From NCBI GenBank assembly GCA_003217735.2, contig CP031585.1, positions 2,219,501 through 2,283,500 on the forward strand: a stretch of 64,000 nt of DNA. Reading direction: 5' to 3'. The stretch comes from Marinibacterium anthonyi. Its GTDB lineage: Bacteria; Pseudomonadota; Alphaproteobacteria; Rhodobacterales; Rhodobacteraceae. This document shows positions 9,029 through 18,079 of this stretch, one piece after another (positions within the stretch are counted from its first letter, which is position 1; each line of letters begins with the position of its first letter). A model generated the notes under the pieces. That model was not told the origin of the DNA, did not search any database, and saw nothing but the letters and a program-made list of their open reading frames with translations. A program made the translations under genes and the position numbers.

Positions 9029-9384
9029 AACACCTGGCTGTCGTTCTGTCCCTGCTCCTGGCCTGTTCGGCCCAGGCGCAGGAGGTGGCCGTCAGCGGGA
9101 CGGGTGCGGTGGTGCGGGCGCTGGACAAGGTCAACGGCCAGACCGTCGACGTGGAAATCCCGTCCGGCTACGGGGCCGAAGTGTTTGGCCTGATGGTCGA
9201 AATGGCCGAATGCCGCTATCCGGCCGACAACCCGACAGGCGATGCCTTTGCCTATCTCGTGGTGCGCGAGACGTCGTCCGAAGACGCGATCTTTGCCGGC
9301 TGGATGATCGCCTCGTCGCCCGCGCTGAACGCGCTGGATCACCCGCGTTACGATGTCTGGGTATTGCGCTGTATGACGTCCTGA
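9025..9384 (+). CDS. DUF2155-domain periplasmic protein
   Basis: A 119-residue secreted protein. The signal peptide is about 18 residues (KHLAVVLSLLLACSAQAQ). The mature part begins GTGAVVRALDKVNGQTVDVE and contains AECRYP and YDVWVLRCM, the two conserved Cys regions of DUF2155, likely a disulfide. Function is unknown. Conserved position after NDUFA12 and mlaD suggests an envelope role. The TTG start overlaps the mlaD stop (TTGA). Its last 37 bases overlap the convergent aat gene. Confidence 0.85.
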   Translation: MKHLAVVLSLLLACSAQAQEVAVSGTGAVVRALDKVNGQTVDVEIPSGYGAEVFGLMVEMAECRYPADNPTGDAFAYLVVRETSSEDAIFAGWMIASSPALNALDHPRYDVWVLRCMTS

Positions 9385-9980
9385 GCGGACGGTATCGGCG
9401 GGCCGGTGAAATCGCCCCGGCGATAAAGCGCATCGCGCAGCTGCCGGTGATAGGCCGTGCGCGAAATTTCGACAGCGCCAAGCGAGGCCAGGTGGTCCGT
9501 CACGAATTGCGTGTCAAACAGGGTAAATCCGCCCTGGCGCAGCCGATCCACCAGGTAGGCCAACGCGATCTTTGACGTGTCGGTGCGCCGCGAAAACATG
9601 CTTTCGCCGAAGAAGGCCGACCCCAGCACCACGCCGTAGACGCCGCCAACCAGGTCGGATCCTTCCCAGACTTCCAGCGAATGGGCATGGTTCGAATGGA
9701 AGAGCGAGATGTAATGCGACCGGATTTCGGCGTTGATCCAGGTTTCGGCCCGGTCGGCGCAGCCGTCGACGACACCGGCGAAATCGGTGTCGATGGTCAC
9801 CCGGTATTCTTCCTTGCGCAACCGGCGGGCCAGGCTGCGCGAGATGTGGAAATGGTCCAGCGGGAAGACGCCACGCCGCTTGGGATCGACCCAGAAGATC
9901 TCCGGGTCTTCGCGGTGTTCGGCCATCGGGAAGATGCCGATGGAATAGCCATGCAGCAGGATTTCGGGGGAAAGGCTCAT
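9348..9980 (-). CDS. aat: Leucyl/phenylalanyl-tRNA--protein transferase
   Basis: A 210-residue cytosolic enzyme of the N-degron pathway. It transfers Leu or Phe from charged tRNA to proteins with N-terminal Lys or Arg, marking them for ClpS/ClpAP. Recognisable segments are GIFPMAEHREDPEIFWVDPKRRGVFPL near the N-terminus, HAHSLEVWEGSDLVGGVYGV in the centre and GESMFSRRTDTSKIALAYL. Length agrees with the family. It lies downstream of accC on the same strand with 43 bases between. Its 3' end overlaps the DUF2155 gene. Confidence 0.96.
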   Translation of the reverse strand: MSLSPEILLHGYSIGIFPMAEHREDPEIFWVDPKRRGVFPLDHFHISRSLARRLRKEEYRVTIDTDFAGVVDGCADRAETWINAEIRSHYISLFHSNHAHSLEVWEGSDLVGGVYGVVLGSAFFGESMFSRRTDTSKIALAYLVDRLRQGGFTLFDTQFVTDHLASLGAVEISRTAYHRQLRDALYRRGDFTGPPIPSAQDVIQRNTQTS

Positions 9981-10023
9981 GCCCTTGCCCCCGTGGCAGC
10001 CCCCGGCCGGGGGCCGCGCCGGA

Positions 10024-11376
10024 TCAGCCGTGGGCGCGCTGTGTCTCCAGCCACGTCTCGAGCCAATGGATGTTGTAGTCGCCGTTCAGGATGTCGGGTT
10101 CTTCCAGCAGCGCATGGAAGAGCGGGACGGTGGTGTCGATTCCGTCGACGATCAGCTCGCCCAGGGCGCGTTTCAGGCGGGCCAGCGCTTCGGGGCGGTC
10201 GCGGCCGTGCACGATGAGCTTGCCGATGAGGCTGTCGTAGTAGGGCGGGATCGAATAGCCGTTGTACAGCGCGCTGTCCATGCGCACGCCCAGGCCGCCG
10301 GGCGCGTGAAAGACCGATACCTTGCCCGGGCAGGGCGAGAAATCGGGCAGCTTTTCGGCGTTGATCCGGACCTCGATCGAATGGCCGCGGATCGACAGGT
10401 CATCCTGGCCGAAGGACATCGGCAGGCCGGCGGCGACACGGATCTGTTCGCGCACCAGGTCGACATCGAAGATCGATTCCGTCACCGGGTGTTCCACCTG
10501 CAGGCGGGTGTTCATCTCGATGAAGAAGAATTCGCCCTTCTCGTAGAGGAATTCGATCGTCCCGGCGCCGATATAGTTGATCTTGGCGACCGCGTCGGCG
10601 CAGATCTTGCCGATCTTGGCGCGTTCCTCGGCCGTGATGCAGGGACCGGGCGCTTCCTCGAACACCTTCTGGTGCCGGCGCTGCAGCGAACAATCGCGTT
10701 CGCCCAGGTGCACCGCGTTGCCCTTGCCGTCGCCAAAGACCTGGATTTCGATATGGCGCGGCGTGGTGAGGTATTTCTCGATATAGACCTCGTCGTTGCC
10801 AAAGGCGGCCTTGGCCTCGGACCGCGCTGTCATGAAGGCGCTTTCGATGGTCCCGGCGCTTTCGGCCACCTTCATGCCCCGGCCGCCACCCCCGGCGGTG
10901 GCCTTGATGATGACGGGATAGCCCATTTCGCCGGCCAGCTTGCGGGCGCTTTCAAGGTCGGGCACGCCGCCGTCGGATCCGGGCACGCAGGGCACGCCAA
11001 GCGCCTTCATCGTGTCCTTGGCGGTGATCTTGTCGCCCATGGTGCGGATGTGATCGGCGGTGGGGCCGATGAAGGTCAGCCCGTGGTCCTGCACGATCTG
11101 CACGAAGGTCGCGTTTTCCGACAGGAAACCATAGCCGGGGTGGATCGCCTCGGCGCCGGTGATTTCGCAGGCGGACATGATCGCGGGGATCGACAGATAG
11201 CTTAGGGTCCCCGAGGGGGGACCGATGCAGACGCTTTCGTCGGCCATGCGCACATGCATCGCATCGCTGTCGGCGGTGGAATGCACCGCGACGGTGGCAA
11301 TGCCCATCTCGCGCGCCGCTCGGATCACGCGCAGGGCGATTTCGCCCCGGTTCGCGATCAGGATCTTGTTGAACAT
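10024..11376 (-). CDS. accC: Acetyl-CoA carboxylase biotin carboxylase subunit
   Basis: A 450-residue ATP-grasp enzyme that carboxylates the biotin on AccB, the first half-reaction of malonyl-CoA synthesis. It begins [24 protein letters not shown], typical of AccC. The glycine-rich ATP loop [12 protein letters not shown], the [13 protein letters not shown] segment and the active-site stretch [14 protein letters not shown] are all intact. Length matches E. coli AccC (449). accB starts directly upstream with 7 bases between, the usual accBC operon; aat follows. Confidence 0.98.
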   Translation of the reverse strand: MFNKILIANRGEIALRVIRAAREMGIATVAVHSTADSDAMHVRMADESVCIGPPSGTLSYLSIPAIMSACEITGAEAIHPGYGFLSENATFVQIVQDHGLTFIGPTADHIRTMGDKITAKDTMKALGVPCVPGSDGGVPDLESARKLAGEMGYPVIIKATAGGGGRGMKVAESAGTIESAFMTARSEAKAAFGNDEVYIEKYLTTPRHIEIQVFGDGKGNAVHLGERDCSLQRRHQKVFEEAPGPCITAEERAKIGKICADAVAKINYIGAGTIEFLYEKGEFFFIEMNTRLQVEHPVTESIFDVDLVREQIRVAAGLPMSFGQDDLSIRGHSIEVRINAEKLPDFSPCPGKVSVFHAPGGLGVRMDSALYNGYSIPPYYDSLIGKLIVHGRDRPEALARLKRALGELIVDGIDTTVPLFHALLEEPDILNGDYNIHWLETWLETQRAHG

Positions 11377-11383
11377 CTCCGCC

Positions 11384-11878
11384 TCACTCGATGATGACGA
11401 GCGGCGAGCCGTATTCGACCGAGGCGCCGTCCTCGACGAGGATCCGCTTGACGGTGCCCGAACGCGGCGCGGGGATGTGGTTCATGGTCTTCATCGCCTC
11501 GACGATCAGCAGCGTGTCGCCTTCGGACACCTGGGCGCCAACGGTCACGAAGGCGGGCGCGCCCGGTTCGGGCTGCATGTAGACGGTGCCCACCATGGGC
11601 GAGGTCACGGCGCCGGGATGAGACGCGGGGTCCGACGGTTCGGCGGCCGGGGCGGCCTCGGCCATGACGGGCGCAGCGGCGGCCGGCGCGGCAGGAGCAT
11701 AATACTGGGCCGGGGCGGCGGGTGCCGGGGCGGGCTGAGCGCGGCTTACGCGGACCGACAGGCTGTCGTCGTCGCCATAGTCGCGGGTCACTTCCAGTTC
11801 GGTCAGGTCATTGTCCCGCAGCAGCTCTGCCAGGGCCTTGATAAAGGCCACGTCCGCAATATGCGTGTCGTTCGTCAT
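11384..11878 (-). CDS. accB: Acetyl-CoA carboxylase biotin carboxyl carrier protein
   Basis: A 164-residue carrier. An N-terminal oligomerisation region (residues 1-46) is followed by an Ala/Pro-rich flexible linker (about 47-88) and a C-terminal biotinyl domain. Lys130 in VEAMKTMN is the biotin attachment site, followed by [16 protein letters not shown]. The ATG at 11878 was chosen because the 43 residues the frame could add upstream are unlike any AccB. accC follows 7 bases downstream. The 240-base region upstream is shared with the divergent EthD-like gene. Confidence 0.97.
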   Translation of the reverse strand: MTNDTHIADVAFIKALAELLRDNDLTELEVTRDYGDDDSLSVRVSRAQPAPAPAAPAQYYAPAAPAAAAPVMAEAAPAAEPSDPASHPGAVTSPMVGTVYMQPEPGAPAFVTVGAQVSEGDTLLIVEAMKTMNHIPAPRSGTVKRILVEDGASVEYGSPLVIIE

Positions 11879-12119
11879 GAATACCCTCAAGCGATATGTC
11901 CGGGCGCCGGCGTTTTCGGGGGGCCCGCCTGTTGCGCGCTTATAGGCCATGCCGGCGCCGGTGAAAAGCGTCCCCCGACCGTCCCTTGTCGCGCGGCAGA
12001 ATGGCAAGATCGGTCAGGATCGCAAGGGGTGGCGGGGCTATTTCCGGTCCGGTTCAGGGATCTCTTTGCCAGGTGCGATGCCCATGTTAGCGTCGCAGGC
12101 GAAACGGAGGGAGGTTCCC

Positions 12120-12425
12120 ATGACGATGACGCTGCAGGTGGTCTATCCGGTGACGGAGGGGACCACGTTCGACTATGATTATTACTTCGACACGCACATG
12201 CCGATGGTCGAGGACCACATGGGCGCCCATATCCAGGAGGCTTTTGCCACGCGCGGCGTTTCGGGCGCACCGGGCCAGCCGGCGCCCTATTACGCCATTG
12301 CCACGATGAAGTTCGCGGACCAGGCGGCGTTGAATGCCGCGTTGGGGGCATCGGGGCCCGTGGTGGCCGATATTGCGAATTTCACCAATTGCGAAGCGCA
12401 GATGCTGATCGGGCAGGTCGGCTGA
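12120..12425 (+). CDS. Small EthD-like (dimeric alpha-beta barrel) protein
   Basis: A 101-residue protein. It starts MTMTLQVVYPVTEGTTFDYDYYFDTHMPMVEDHMG; the Y-x2-x-H-x-P-x-V region is the hallmark of the EthD family of ferredoxin-like dimers. ADIANFTNCEAQMLIGQV forms the last strand. Members have been linked to ether degradation or polyketide cyclisation, but most, including this one, have no assigned function. The ATG follows ACGGAGGGAGGTTCCC, a strong ribosome-binding site. It is transcribed alone, divergent from accB and convergent with the amino-acid importer operon. Confidence 0.75.
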   Translation: MTMTLQVVYPVTEGTTFDYDYYFDTHMPMVEDHMGAHIQEAFATRGVSGAPGQPAPYYAIATMKFADQAALNAALGASGPVVADIANFTNCEAQMLIGQVG

Positions 12426-12489
12426 TACGACGCCAAACACCCCGGGGCCGGTGTGGCGGCCGACCCCGGAGCGGGCTGCGCGCCGGCGA

Positions 12490-13245
12490 TCAGATCGCCA
12501 GGTATTCGGCGCGCAGGTCGTGGTTTTCCAGGACTTCCGCCGCGGTGCCGTCGAAGACGATGGACCCGGTGTCCAGGATCACCGCCCGGTCGGCCAGTTC
12601 CAGGGCCCGCACGGCGTTCTGTTCGACGATGATCGTGGTCATGCCCTGTTCCTTGATGTGGATGAGCGTCTTTTCGATCTCGTCCACGATCACCGGGGCA
12701 AGCCCCTCGTAAGGTTCGTCCAGCAGCAGCACCTTGATGTCGCGCGCCAGCGCCCGGGCGATGGACAGCATCTGCTGCTCGCCGCCCGAAAGCGTCACGC
12801 CCTCCTGCTTGCGGCGTTCGCCCAGGCGCGGGAACAGGTCGTAGAGCCTTTCGATCGACCAGCCGACGGGCGGCGCGATCTGGGCCAGCTGCAGGTTCTC
12901 CTCGACCGTGAGGCCGGGGATGATGCGGCGGTCTTCGGGCACCAGGCCCAGGCCGGTGGTCGCGGCCTCGTAGCTTTTCATCCTGTGCAGCGGCTGGTGG
13001 TCGAGCCAGATCTCGCCATGGCGGACCTCGGGATTGTCGAGCCGCGCGATGGAGCGCAGCGTCGTCGTCTTGCCGGCCCCGTTGCGGCCCAGAAGCGCCA
13101 GGATCTCGCCCTCGTGCACGTTGAAGGTGATGCCCTGCACGATGTAGCTTTCGCCGTAATAGGCGTGCATGTCCCAGACCGACAGGAAGGCCGGCGCGGT
13201 GGTCGCCATGTTGGCGTTCTTGGAGAAGTCGGGTTTGACGTTCAT
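12490..13245 (-). CDS. livF: Branched-chain amino-acid-type ABC transporter ATPase (LivF)
   Basis: A 251-residue ATPase. Walker A GRNGAGKT is at residues 53-60, the signature is LSGGEQQMLSIARALARD, and Walker B is VLLLDEPYEGLAP followed by TIIVEQNAVRALELADRA. The YEGLAP variant after Walker B is typical of LivF. It is the last gene of a five-gene minus-strand operon and is separated from livG by 90 bases containing a hairpin. The chosen ATG at 13245 follows GAAAGGATCAACC; the upstream extension reads through that hairpin and is not conserved-looking. Confidence 0.92.
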   Translation of the reverse strand: MNVKPDFSKNANMATTAPAFLSVWDMHAYYGESYIVQGITFNVHEGEILALLGRNGAGKTTTLRSIARLDNPEVRHGEIWLDHQPLHRMKSYEAATTGLGLVPEDRRIIPGLTVEENLQLAQIAPPVGWSIERLYDLFPRLGERRKQEGVTLSGGEQQMLSIARALARDIKVLLLDEPYEGLAPVIVDEIEKTLIHIKEQGMTTIIVEQNAVRALELADRAVILDTGSIVFDGTAAEVLENHDLRAEYLAI

Positions 13246-13264
13246 CGGTTGATCCTTTCGGGAA

Positions 13265-13285
13265 GATGGGTGGGAACCACCCATC
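13265..13285. repeat. REP-like hairpin between livG and livF
   Basis: GATGGGTGG (13265-13273) and CCACCCATC (13277-13285) form a perfect 9-bp stem with a GAA loop, followed by CTACGG. It resembles the dispersed GTAGGATGGGTGG-type hairpins seen in intergenic DNA of many Rhodobacteraceae (from memory, not searched). In the operon it could stabilise the upstream mRNA or lower livF expression. Confidence 0.5.
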
Positions 13286-13335
13286 CTACGGTCTTTGGGC
13301 AACGTCGGACGGGGTTTGCCCCGCCGTCGCGAAGA

Positions 13336-14091
13336 TCACGCACTTTCGCCCAGGTAGGCTTCGCGCACCTTGGGGTTGCCCCGGATGTTCTGGGGATCGT
13401 CTTCGACCAGGGGGCTGCCCTGGGCCAGCACGGTGATCCGGTCGGCCAGCGAGAACACCACGTGCATGTCGTGTTCGATGATGGCGATGGTGATGTCGCG
13501 GCTGTCCTTGATCTCCTTCAGCAGGTCGATCGTGTTGTTGGTATCGGCGCGCGCCATCCCGGCGGTGGGTTCGTCCAGCAGCAGCAGGCGGGGGTTCTGG
13601 GACAGGCACATGCCGATCTCGAGCCGGCGCTTGTCGCCCCGCGACATCGACGCCGCGTGCATGTGGCGCTTGTCGGCCATGTTCATGTCGACCAGCATCT
13701 TCTCGGCCGTTTCCAGCACGTCGCGCTGTTTCATGACCCGGCTCATCGCGTTCAGCTCGAAGGCGCCGTCGCGGGTGGCGAAGCAGGGGATCATCATGTT
13801 TTCCAGCACCGTGAGATCGCCGAAGATCTCGGGCGTCTGGAACACGCGGGAAATCCCCATCTGGTTGATTTCGTAGGGCGAGCGGCCCAGCACCGATTGC
13901 CCGTCAAACATGACCGACCCGGTGTCGGGGATCAGCTTGCCCACCAGGCAGTTCAGCAGCGTCGACTTGCCCGCCCCGTTCGGCCCGATGATCGCGTGCA
14001 CGGTATTTTCGCGCACCGATAGGTTCACGTCCGAGAGCGCCTTCAGCCCGCCGAAGCGTTTGCTCACGTCCTTGATGTCGAGAATGCCCAT
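13336..14091 (-). CDS. livG: Branched-chain amino-acid-type ABC transporter ATPase (LivG)
   Basis: A 251-residue ATPase that pairs with LivF. GGLKALSDVNLSV precedes Walker A GPNGAGKST at residues 36-43. The signature is the variant MSRGDKRRLEIGMCLSQ in place of LSHGEQR, followed by Walker B RLLLLDEPTAGM and EHDMHVVFSLADRITVLAQG. The variant signature resembles those of urea/amide-type Liv importers, so the substrate may not be a branched-chain amino acid. The ATG at 14091 lies 10 bases after the livM stop. The 37-residue upstream extension is dismissed because it overlaps the livM C-terminal coding sequence. Confidence 0.92.
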   Translation of the reverse strand: MGILDIKDVSKRFGGLKALSDVNLSVRENTVHAIIGPNGAGKSTLLNCLVGKLIPDTGSVMFDGQSVLGRSPYEINQMGISRVFQTPEIFGDLTVLENMMIPCFATRDGAFELNAMSRVMKQRDVLETAEKMLVDMNMADKRHMHAASMSRGDKRRLEIGMCLSQNPRLLLLDEPTAGMARADTNNTIDLLKEIKDSRDITIAIIEHDMHVVFSLADRITVLAQGSPLVEDDPQNIRGNPKVREAYLGESA

Positions 14092-14101
14092 CTGGCGCTC
14101 C

Positions 14102-15295
14102 TTATTCGGCCGGTTTTGTGGTGGCCGCGGGTTTGTCGTCCTTGCTTTTTCGGCCGCCGCGGATCCAGCGCGCCAGCCTTTGGCCGCCTTCGACAAGGCC
14201 ACCGGGCAGGAAGATCACGACCAGCATGAACAAGAGGCCCAGCGTCAGGTGCCAGCCCTTGCCGATGAACGGGTGCAGCAGGAACACCAGCGTGTCGTTC
14301 AGCCAGTCCGGCAGGACGGCGAACCAGCCGTGCAGGACATTGTCGTTGATCTTCGAGAAGATGTTTTCGAAATACTTGATGAACCCCGCGCCCAGGATCG
14401 GCCCGATCAGGGTGCCGGCACCGCCGAGGATGGTCATCAGCACAACCTCGCCCGATGCGGTCCACTGCATGCGCTCGGCCCCCGCCAGCGGGTCCATCGA
14501 CGCCATGAGCCCCCCGGCAAGCCCCGCGTACATGCCCGAGATCACGAAGGCGGCCAGCGTGTAGGGCCGGGTGTTCAACCCCGTGTAGCCCATGCGCTGC
14601 TGGTTCGACTTTACCGCGCGCAGCATCAACCCGAAGGGCGAACGGAAGATGCGGATCGCCAGGTAGACGACGATCAGCATGACCACCGCGCAGACGTAAT
14701 AGCCGGCGTTGAACTGGAAGAGCCAGGGACCGATGGTCATCTTGTAGGTTTCGTTCATCGGCAGCCCGAACAGGTGGGGCACGATGGGGGCGTTTGGCCC
14801 GGCCAGGATCTGGGGGTCGTCGGTATAGACCTGCAGGCCGGTTTCGCCGTTGGTCAGCGGCGTCAGCACCGAATAGGCCAGCGCAAAGGACATCTGGGCG
14901 AAGGCCAGCGTCAGGATCGAGAAGTAGATACCCGAGCGGCGCAGCGACACGAAGCCGATGGCCAGCGCGAAGAGGCCCGAGACGACGACGGCCAGCGCGA
15001 TGCCCGGAAGGATGCCGTAGCCCAGCAGCTTGAACATCCAGACGGCGGCGTAGGACCCGATGCCAAGGAAGGCGGCGTGGCCGAACGACAGGTAACCGGT
15101 GAGGCCGAAGAGGATGTTGAAGCCCACCGCGAAGATCCCGAAGATCACGAAGCGCTGCATCAGGTCCGGGTAGCCCGCGTTGAACTGGGCCATGTTGGAC
15201 CCTTCGGGGAAGGGGTTCAGGATGAAGGGGGCCAGCAGCGTCAGGATGGCGACCGCCATCAGCAGCGTGGTGTCCTTCTTGTCGAGACCGAGCAT
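14102..15295 (-). CDS. livM: Branched-chain amino-acid-type ABC transporter permease (LivM)
   Basis: A 397-residue inner-membrane permease with about ten hydrophobic segments. [21 protein letters not shown] is the conserved LivM motif. The cytoplasmic coupling helix [29 protein letters not shown] is clear, and the [15 protein letters not shown] segment lies near the end. The C-terminal 30 residues are charged and Lys/Arg-rich. It follows livH by four bases and precedes livG by ten, so permeases and first ATPase are tightly coupled. Confidence 0.93.
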   Translation of the reverse strand: MLGLDKKDTTLLMAVAILTLLAPFILNPFPEGSNMAQFNAGYPDLMQRFVIFGIFAVGFNILFGLTGYLSFGHAAFLGIGSYAAVWMFKLLGYGILPGIALAVVVSGLFALAIGFVSLRRSGIYFSILTLAFAQMSFALAYSVLTPLTNGETGLQVYTDDPQILAGPNAPIVPHLFGLPMNETYKMTIGPWLFQFNAGYYVCAVVMLIVVYLAIRIFRSPFGLMLRAVKSNQQRMGYTGLNTRPYTLAAFVISGMYAGLAGGLMASMDPLAGAERMQWTASGEVVLMTILGGAGTLIGPILGAGFIKYFENIFSKINDNVLHGWFAVLPDWLNDTLVFLLHPFIGKGWHLTLGLLFMLVVIFLPGGLVEGGQRLARWIRGGRKSKDDKPAATTKPAE

Positions 15296-15299
15296 TGGA

Positions 15300-16322
15300 T
15301 TAGTCCTCCATCACGCCTTTGCGTCCCATCAGACCGCGCGGACGGGTCAGAAGGACGATGATGGCGACAAGGTAGATGATGATCTGGTTGATGCCGGGGA
15401 TCGTGGTGGTGGCCCAGGTGGTCGAGGCAAAGCTTTCCAGGATGCCCAGCAGGAACCCGGCCAGCACGGCGCCCGGCAGCGACCCCATGCCGCCCACCAC
15501 GACGACCACGAAGGACAGCACCAGGAAGTCCATGCCCATGTGGTAATTGGGCGGGTTGATCGGCCCGTACATGACGCCGGCAAGCCCCGCCACGGCGGAG
15601 GCCATGCCGAACATGATGGTGAACCGGCGGTCGATGTTGATGCCCAGCATGCCGACGGTTTCACGATCGGCCATGCCGGCGCGGACCACCATGCCGAAGG
15701 TGGTGAATTGCAGGAAGGCGAAGACGGCGAATATGATGATGGCGGCGAAGCAGAAATAGACGATGCGCCAGATCGGGTAGGGCAGGTCCAGCCCGAGGAT
15801 CGCCCCCACGTTGGCCACGCCCATCAGCGCCTCGGGCGCGGGGGTCTGGATCGGGTTGGCGCCGAACCACAGCTTGATGATTTCCTGCAGGACGATGGCC
15901 AGGCCGAAGGTCACCAGGATCTGGTCGGCATGAGGGCGCTTGTAGAAATGCTTGATCAGGCCGCGTTCCATGGCAAGGCCCAGAAGGACCATCACCGGGA
16001 TGGCCAGCAGGATCGACAGCGGCACCGCCCAGTCGATGATCGTGGCGCCGACATCGGGGCCGAACCAGGCCTCGACATAGGGTGTCTTGACCTTCAGCGG
16101 GTTGCCGAGGAAGTCGGTCCGGGTCGCATCGACCGTTTCGAACGACAGGTTGAGGATGCGCTGCAGCGTGACCGCGCAGAAGGCGCCTATCATGAACAGC
16201 GCGCCATGGGCGAAGTTGACCACGCCGAGCGTGCCGAAGATCAGTGTCAGTCCAAGCGCGATCAGCGCGTAGGCCGAGCCCTTGTCGAGCCCGTTCAGGA
16301 CCTGAAGCAGGATGGCGTCCAT
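15300..16322 (-). CDS. livH: Branched-chain amino-acid-type ABC transporter permease (LivH)
   Basis: A 340-residue inner-membrane permease. It opens [41 protein letters not shown], the highly conserved LivH start. Later come [21 protein letters not shown], the coupling loop, and [21 protein letters not shown] near the C-terminus. At 340 residues it is longer than E. coli LivH (308) because of a periplasmic insert around residues 45-65. It is separated from the binding-protein gene by 137 bases containing a palindromic hairpin. Confidence 0.93.
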   Translation of the reverse strand: MDAILLQVLNGLDKGSAYALIALGLTLIFGTLGVVNFAHGALFMIGAFCAVTLQRILNLSFETVDATRTDFLGNPLKVKTPYVEAWFGPDVGATIIDWAVPLSILLAIPVMVLLGLAMERGLIKHFYKRPHADQILVTFGLAIVLQEIIKLWFGANPIQTPAPEALMGVANVGAILGLDLPYPIWRIVYFCFAAIIIFAVFAFLQFTTFGMVVRAGMADRETVGMLGINIDRRFTIMFGMASAVAGLAGVMYGPINPPNYHMGMDFLVLSFVVVVVGGMGSLPGAVLAGFLLGILESFASTTWATTTIPGINQIIIYLVAIIVLLTRPRGLMGRKGVMED

Positions 16323-16420
16323 CGGTGCCCCCGTTGGAAATGTTCAAGGAACGGAGAACCACCCCGGTGAAACAGGGTGCTCCGGTGCCCGCGCCCCGGC
16401 GTTGAACCGGGGCGGGGTCC

Positions 16421-16442
16421 AGAAAATTCGTACGAATTTTCT
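16421..16442. terminator. AGAAAATTCG palindrome (copy 1), likely attenuator after the binding-protein gene
   Basis: AGAAAATTCG (16421-16430) and CGAATTTTCT (16433-16442) are exact inverted repeats around TA. The element lies 17 bases downstream of the binding-protein stop and before livH. Both strands end in TTTTCT, so it can act as a bidirectional weak terminator. A second copy lies at 56710-56731. A partial terminator here would give more binding protein than permease. Confidence 0.55.
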
Positions 16443-16459
16443 TGTGGCGTTGCGCTGGA

Positions 16460-17851
16460 TCAGGCGCCGGGGTTGCATTGCCCGAGGTTGCCGCCGGCGA
16501 ACATCGGGTGGTCGGGTTCGTACCAGACCTGCGCGACGGGCGTGACCTCGACCACTTCCAGAAGGTCGAACTCGGACGTCGGGTTTTCCTTCCCGCGCAC
16601 GACCAGTACGTCCTTGAAGCACTGGTGATCGTCCGCGCGGTACAGCGTCGGACCATTGCCCAGACCGTCGAACACGAATCCCCGGTTGGCTTCCGACGAG
16701 ATGCCCGGCAGCGAGCTGTCGCCGCCCACAAGCGCCTCTTCCACGGCGCAGGGGTCAAAGGATCCGGCCCGCGTCACGGCATCCGCATAAAGCAGCGTCT
16801 GCACGTAGCAGGTATGCGCGGCCTGGCTCGGCGGGAAGCCGTACTTGGTGCCGAAGGATTTCACGAAGGTCTTGGACCCGTCATCGGGCAGCGACCAGTG
16901 CCAGTTGGTGGACCCCAGGATGCCCTTGATGTTCTCGCCCGCGCCCCGCGCCATCAGGCGCGAGAACAGCGGCACGACGATCTCGAATTGCTTGCCGTCG
17001 ATCATCTTCTCGCGCAGGCCGAACTGCACCGCGTTGGTCAGCGAATTCACCATGTTCCCGCCGTAGTGGTTCAGCACCAGCACGTCGGCCCCCGAATTCA
17101 GCACCGGCGCGATGTAGGAGGAGAAATCCGTGGCCGCGAGCGGCGTCAGCACGTTGTTCACCGTCTGCCAGCCAAGCGCTTCGGTGGCGGCAGCGATGGA
17201 TTCCTGCTGGGTCCAGCCCCAGGTGTAATCGGCGGTCAGGTGATAGGCCTTGCGGTCGGATCCATAGGCCTTGGCCAACACCGGCGCCAGCGCGGCACCC
17301 GACATGTAGCCGTTGAAGAAGTGCCGGAACCCGTTGGCTTTCTTGTCCTTGCCGGTGGTGTCGTTGGAATGGGTGAGGCCGGCCATGAAGATCACGCCGG
17401 CTTCCTGGCACAGGCCCTGGACGGCGACGGCCACGCCCGACGACGACCCGCCGGTGATCATGATGGCGCCGTCCTTTTCGATCATCGACTTGGCCGATGC
17501 GCGGGCGGCGTCCGATTTCGTCTGGGTGTCGCCGGTGACGTATTCCACCTTCTTGCCCAGGATCCCGGTGCCATCCAGCACCTTCGACGAAAAGGTGTTC
17601 AGCATGCCGCCGTCGCCGCCGCCGTTCAGGTGTTCGACGGCCAGTTCATAGGCGCGCAATTCATCCGCGCCCTCGTCGGCATAGGGCCCGGTCTGGGGCA
17701 CGTTGAAGCCGAGCGTCACGGTCGAGCCGGACGGCTCGTTGGTGAAGGCCCGGGCGGACGACGCGGTGAAGATGGTCGGCAAAGCGATGCCGGCTCCGCC
17801 GAGCGCACCACTTCTGAGGACACCGCGACGGGTGACGTTCTTTGTGGACAT
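16460..17851 (-). CDS. Periplasmic substrate-binding protein of the Liv-type ABC importer
   Basis: A 463-residue type I periplasmic binding protein. The N-terminus MSTKNVTRRGVLRSGALGGAG carries a twin-arginine motif (RRGVL) and a hydrophobic stretch ending ASSARA, so export is probably by Tat. The mature part starts VTLGFNVPQTGPYADEGADELRAYELAVEHLNGGG, the Peripla_BP_6 motif, and has GGSSSGVAVAVQGLCQEAGVIFMAG in the ligand region. It leads the five-gene importer operon. Ligand not predictable; a Tat-exported Liv binding protein of this length is often assigned to amides or urea-like compounds. The frame is open upstream but the ATG at 17851 follows AAGGGAGGATTTC. Confidence 0.9.
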   Translation of the reverse strand: MSTKNVTRRGVLRSGALGGAGIALPTIFTASSARAFTNEPSGSTVTLGFNVPQTGPYADEGADELRAYELAVEHLNGGGDGGMLNTFSSKVLDGTGILGKKVEYVTGDTQTKSDAARASAKSMIEKDGAIMITGGSSSGVAVAVQGLCQEAGVIFMAGLTHSNDTTGKDKKANGFRHFFNGYMSGAALAPVLAKAYGSDRKAYHLTADYTWGWTQQESIAAATEALGWQTVNNVLTPLAATDFSSYIAPVLNSGADVLVLNHYGGNMVNSLTNAVQFGLREKMIDGKQFEIVVPLFSRLMARGAGENIKGILGSTNWHWSLPDDGSKTFVKSFGTKYGFPPSQAAHTCYVQTLLYADAVTRAGSFDPCAVEEALVGGDSSLPGISSEANRGFVFDGLGNGPTLYRADDHQCFKDVLVVRGKENPTSEFDLLEVVEVTPVAQVWYEPDHPMFAGGNLGQCNPGA

Positions 17852-18079
17852 GAAATCCTCCCTTTCGTGGATCGGGCGGCGCGGCTCCTCTTCCGCGCGT
17901 GCCCTGTGCACATCTGTGCAGCACCAGTATTCGCAGGGATAGAAAATGACGCAATAAGTCCCTTGAAAGGCACAGTTATTTTGTAAATAGATGTACAACC
18001 CTGAGGGGTCTTCTGTAAAAAAGCTTATGCTGCGGCGCGGAAAGCCCTTGAGAAGACGCAGGAAAGACAAAGGAATGAG
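17852..18079. promoter_or_regulatory. Divergent promoter region, Liv importer / ScfR-like regulator
   Basis: These 228 bases separate divergent start codons and are more AT-rich than their surroundings. They contain two direct GTAAA words (TTTTGTAAATAG near 17980 and TTCTGTAAAAAAG near 18012) and two GTGCA words near 17907-17920. ScfR/RamB-type regulators bind short A/T-rich direct repeats near their own genes, so these are possible sites. No firm -35/-10 pair was assigned. Confidence 0.35.

Noticed and set aside
13246-13302. Upstream extension of livF (19 extra residues)
   Set aside because: It translates the REP-like hairpin and lacks a ribosome-binding site; the ATG at 13245 has GAAAGGATC.
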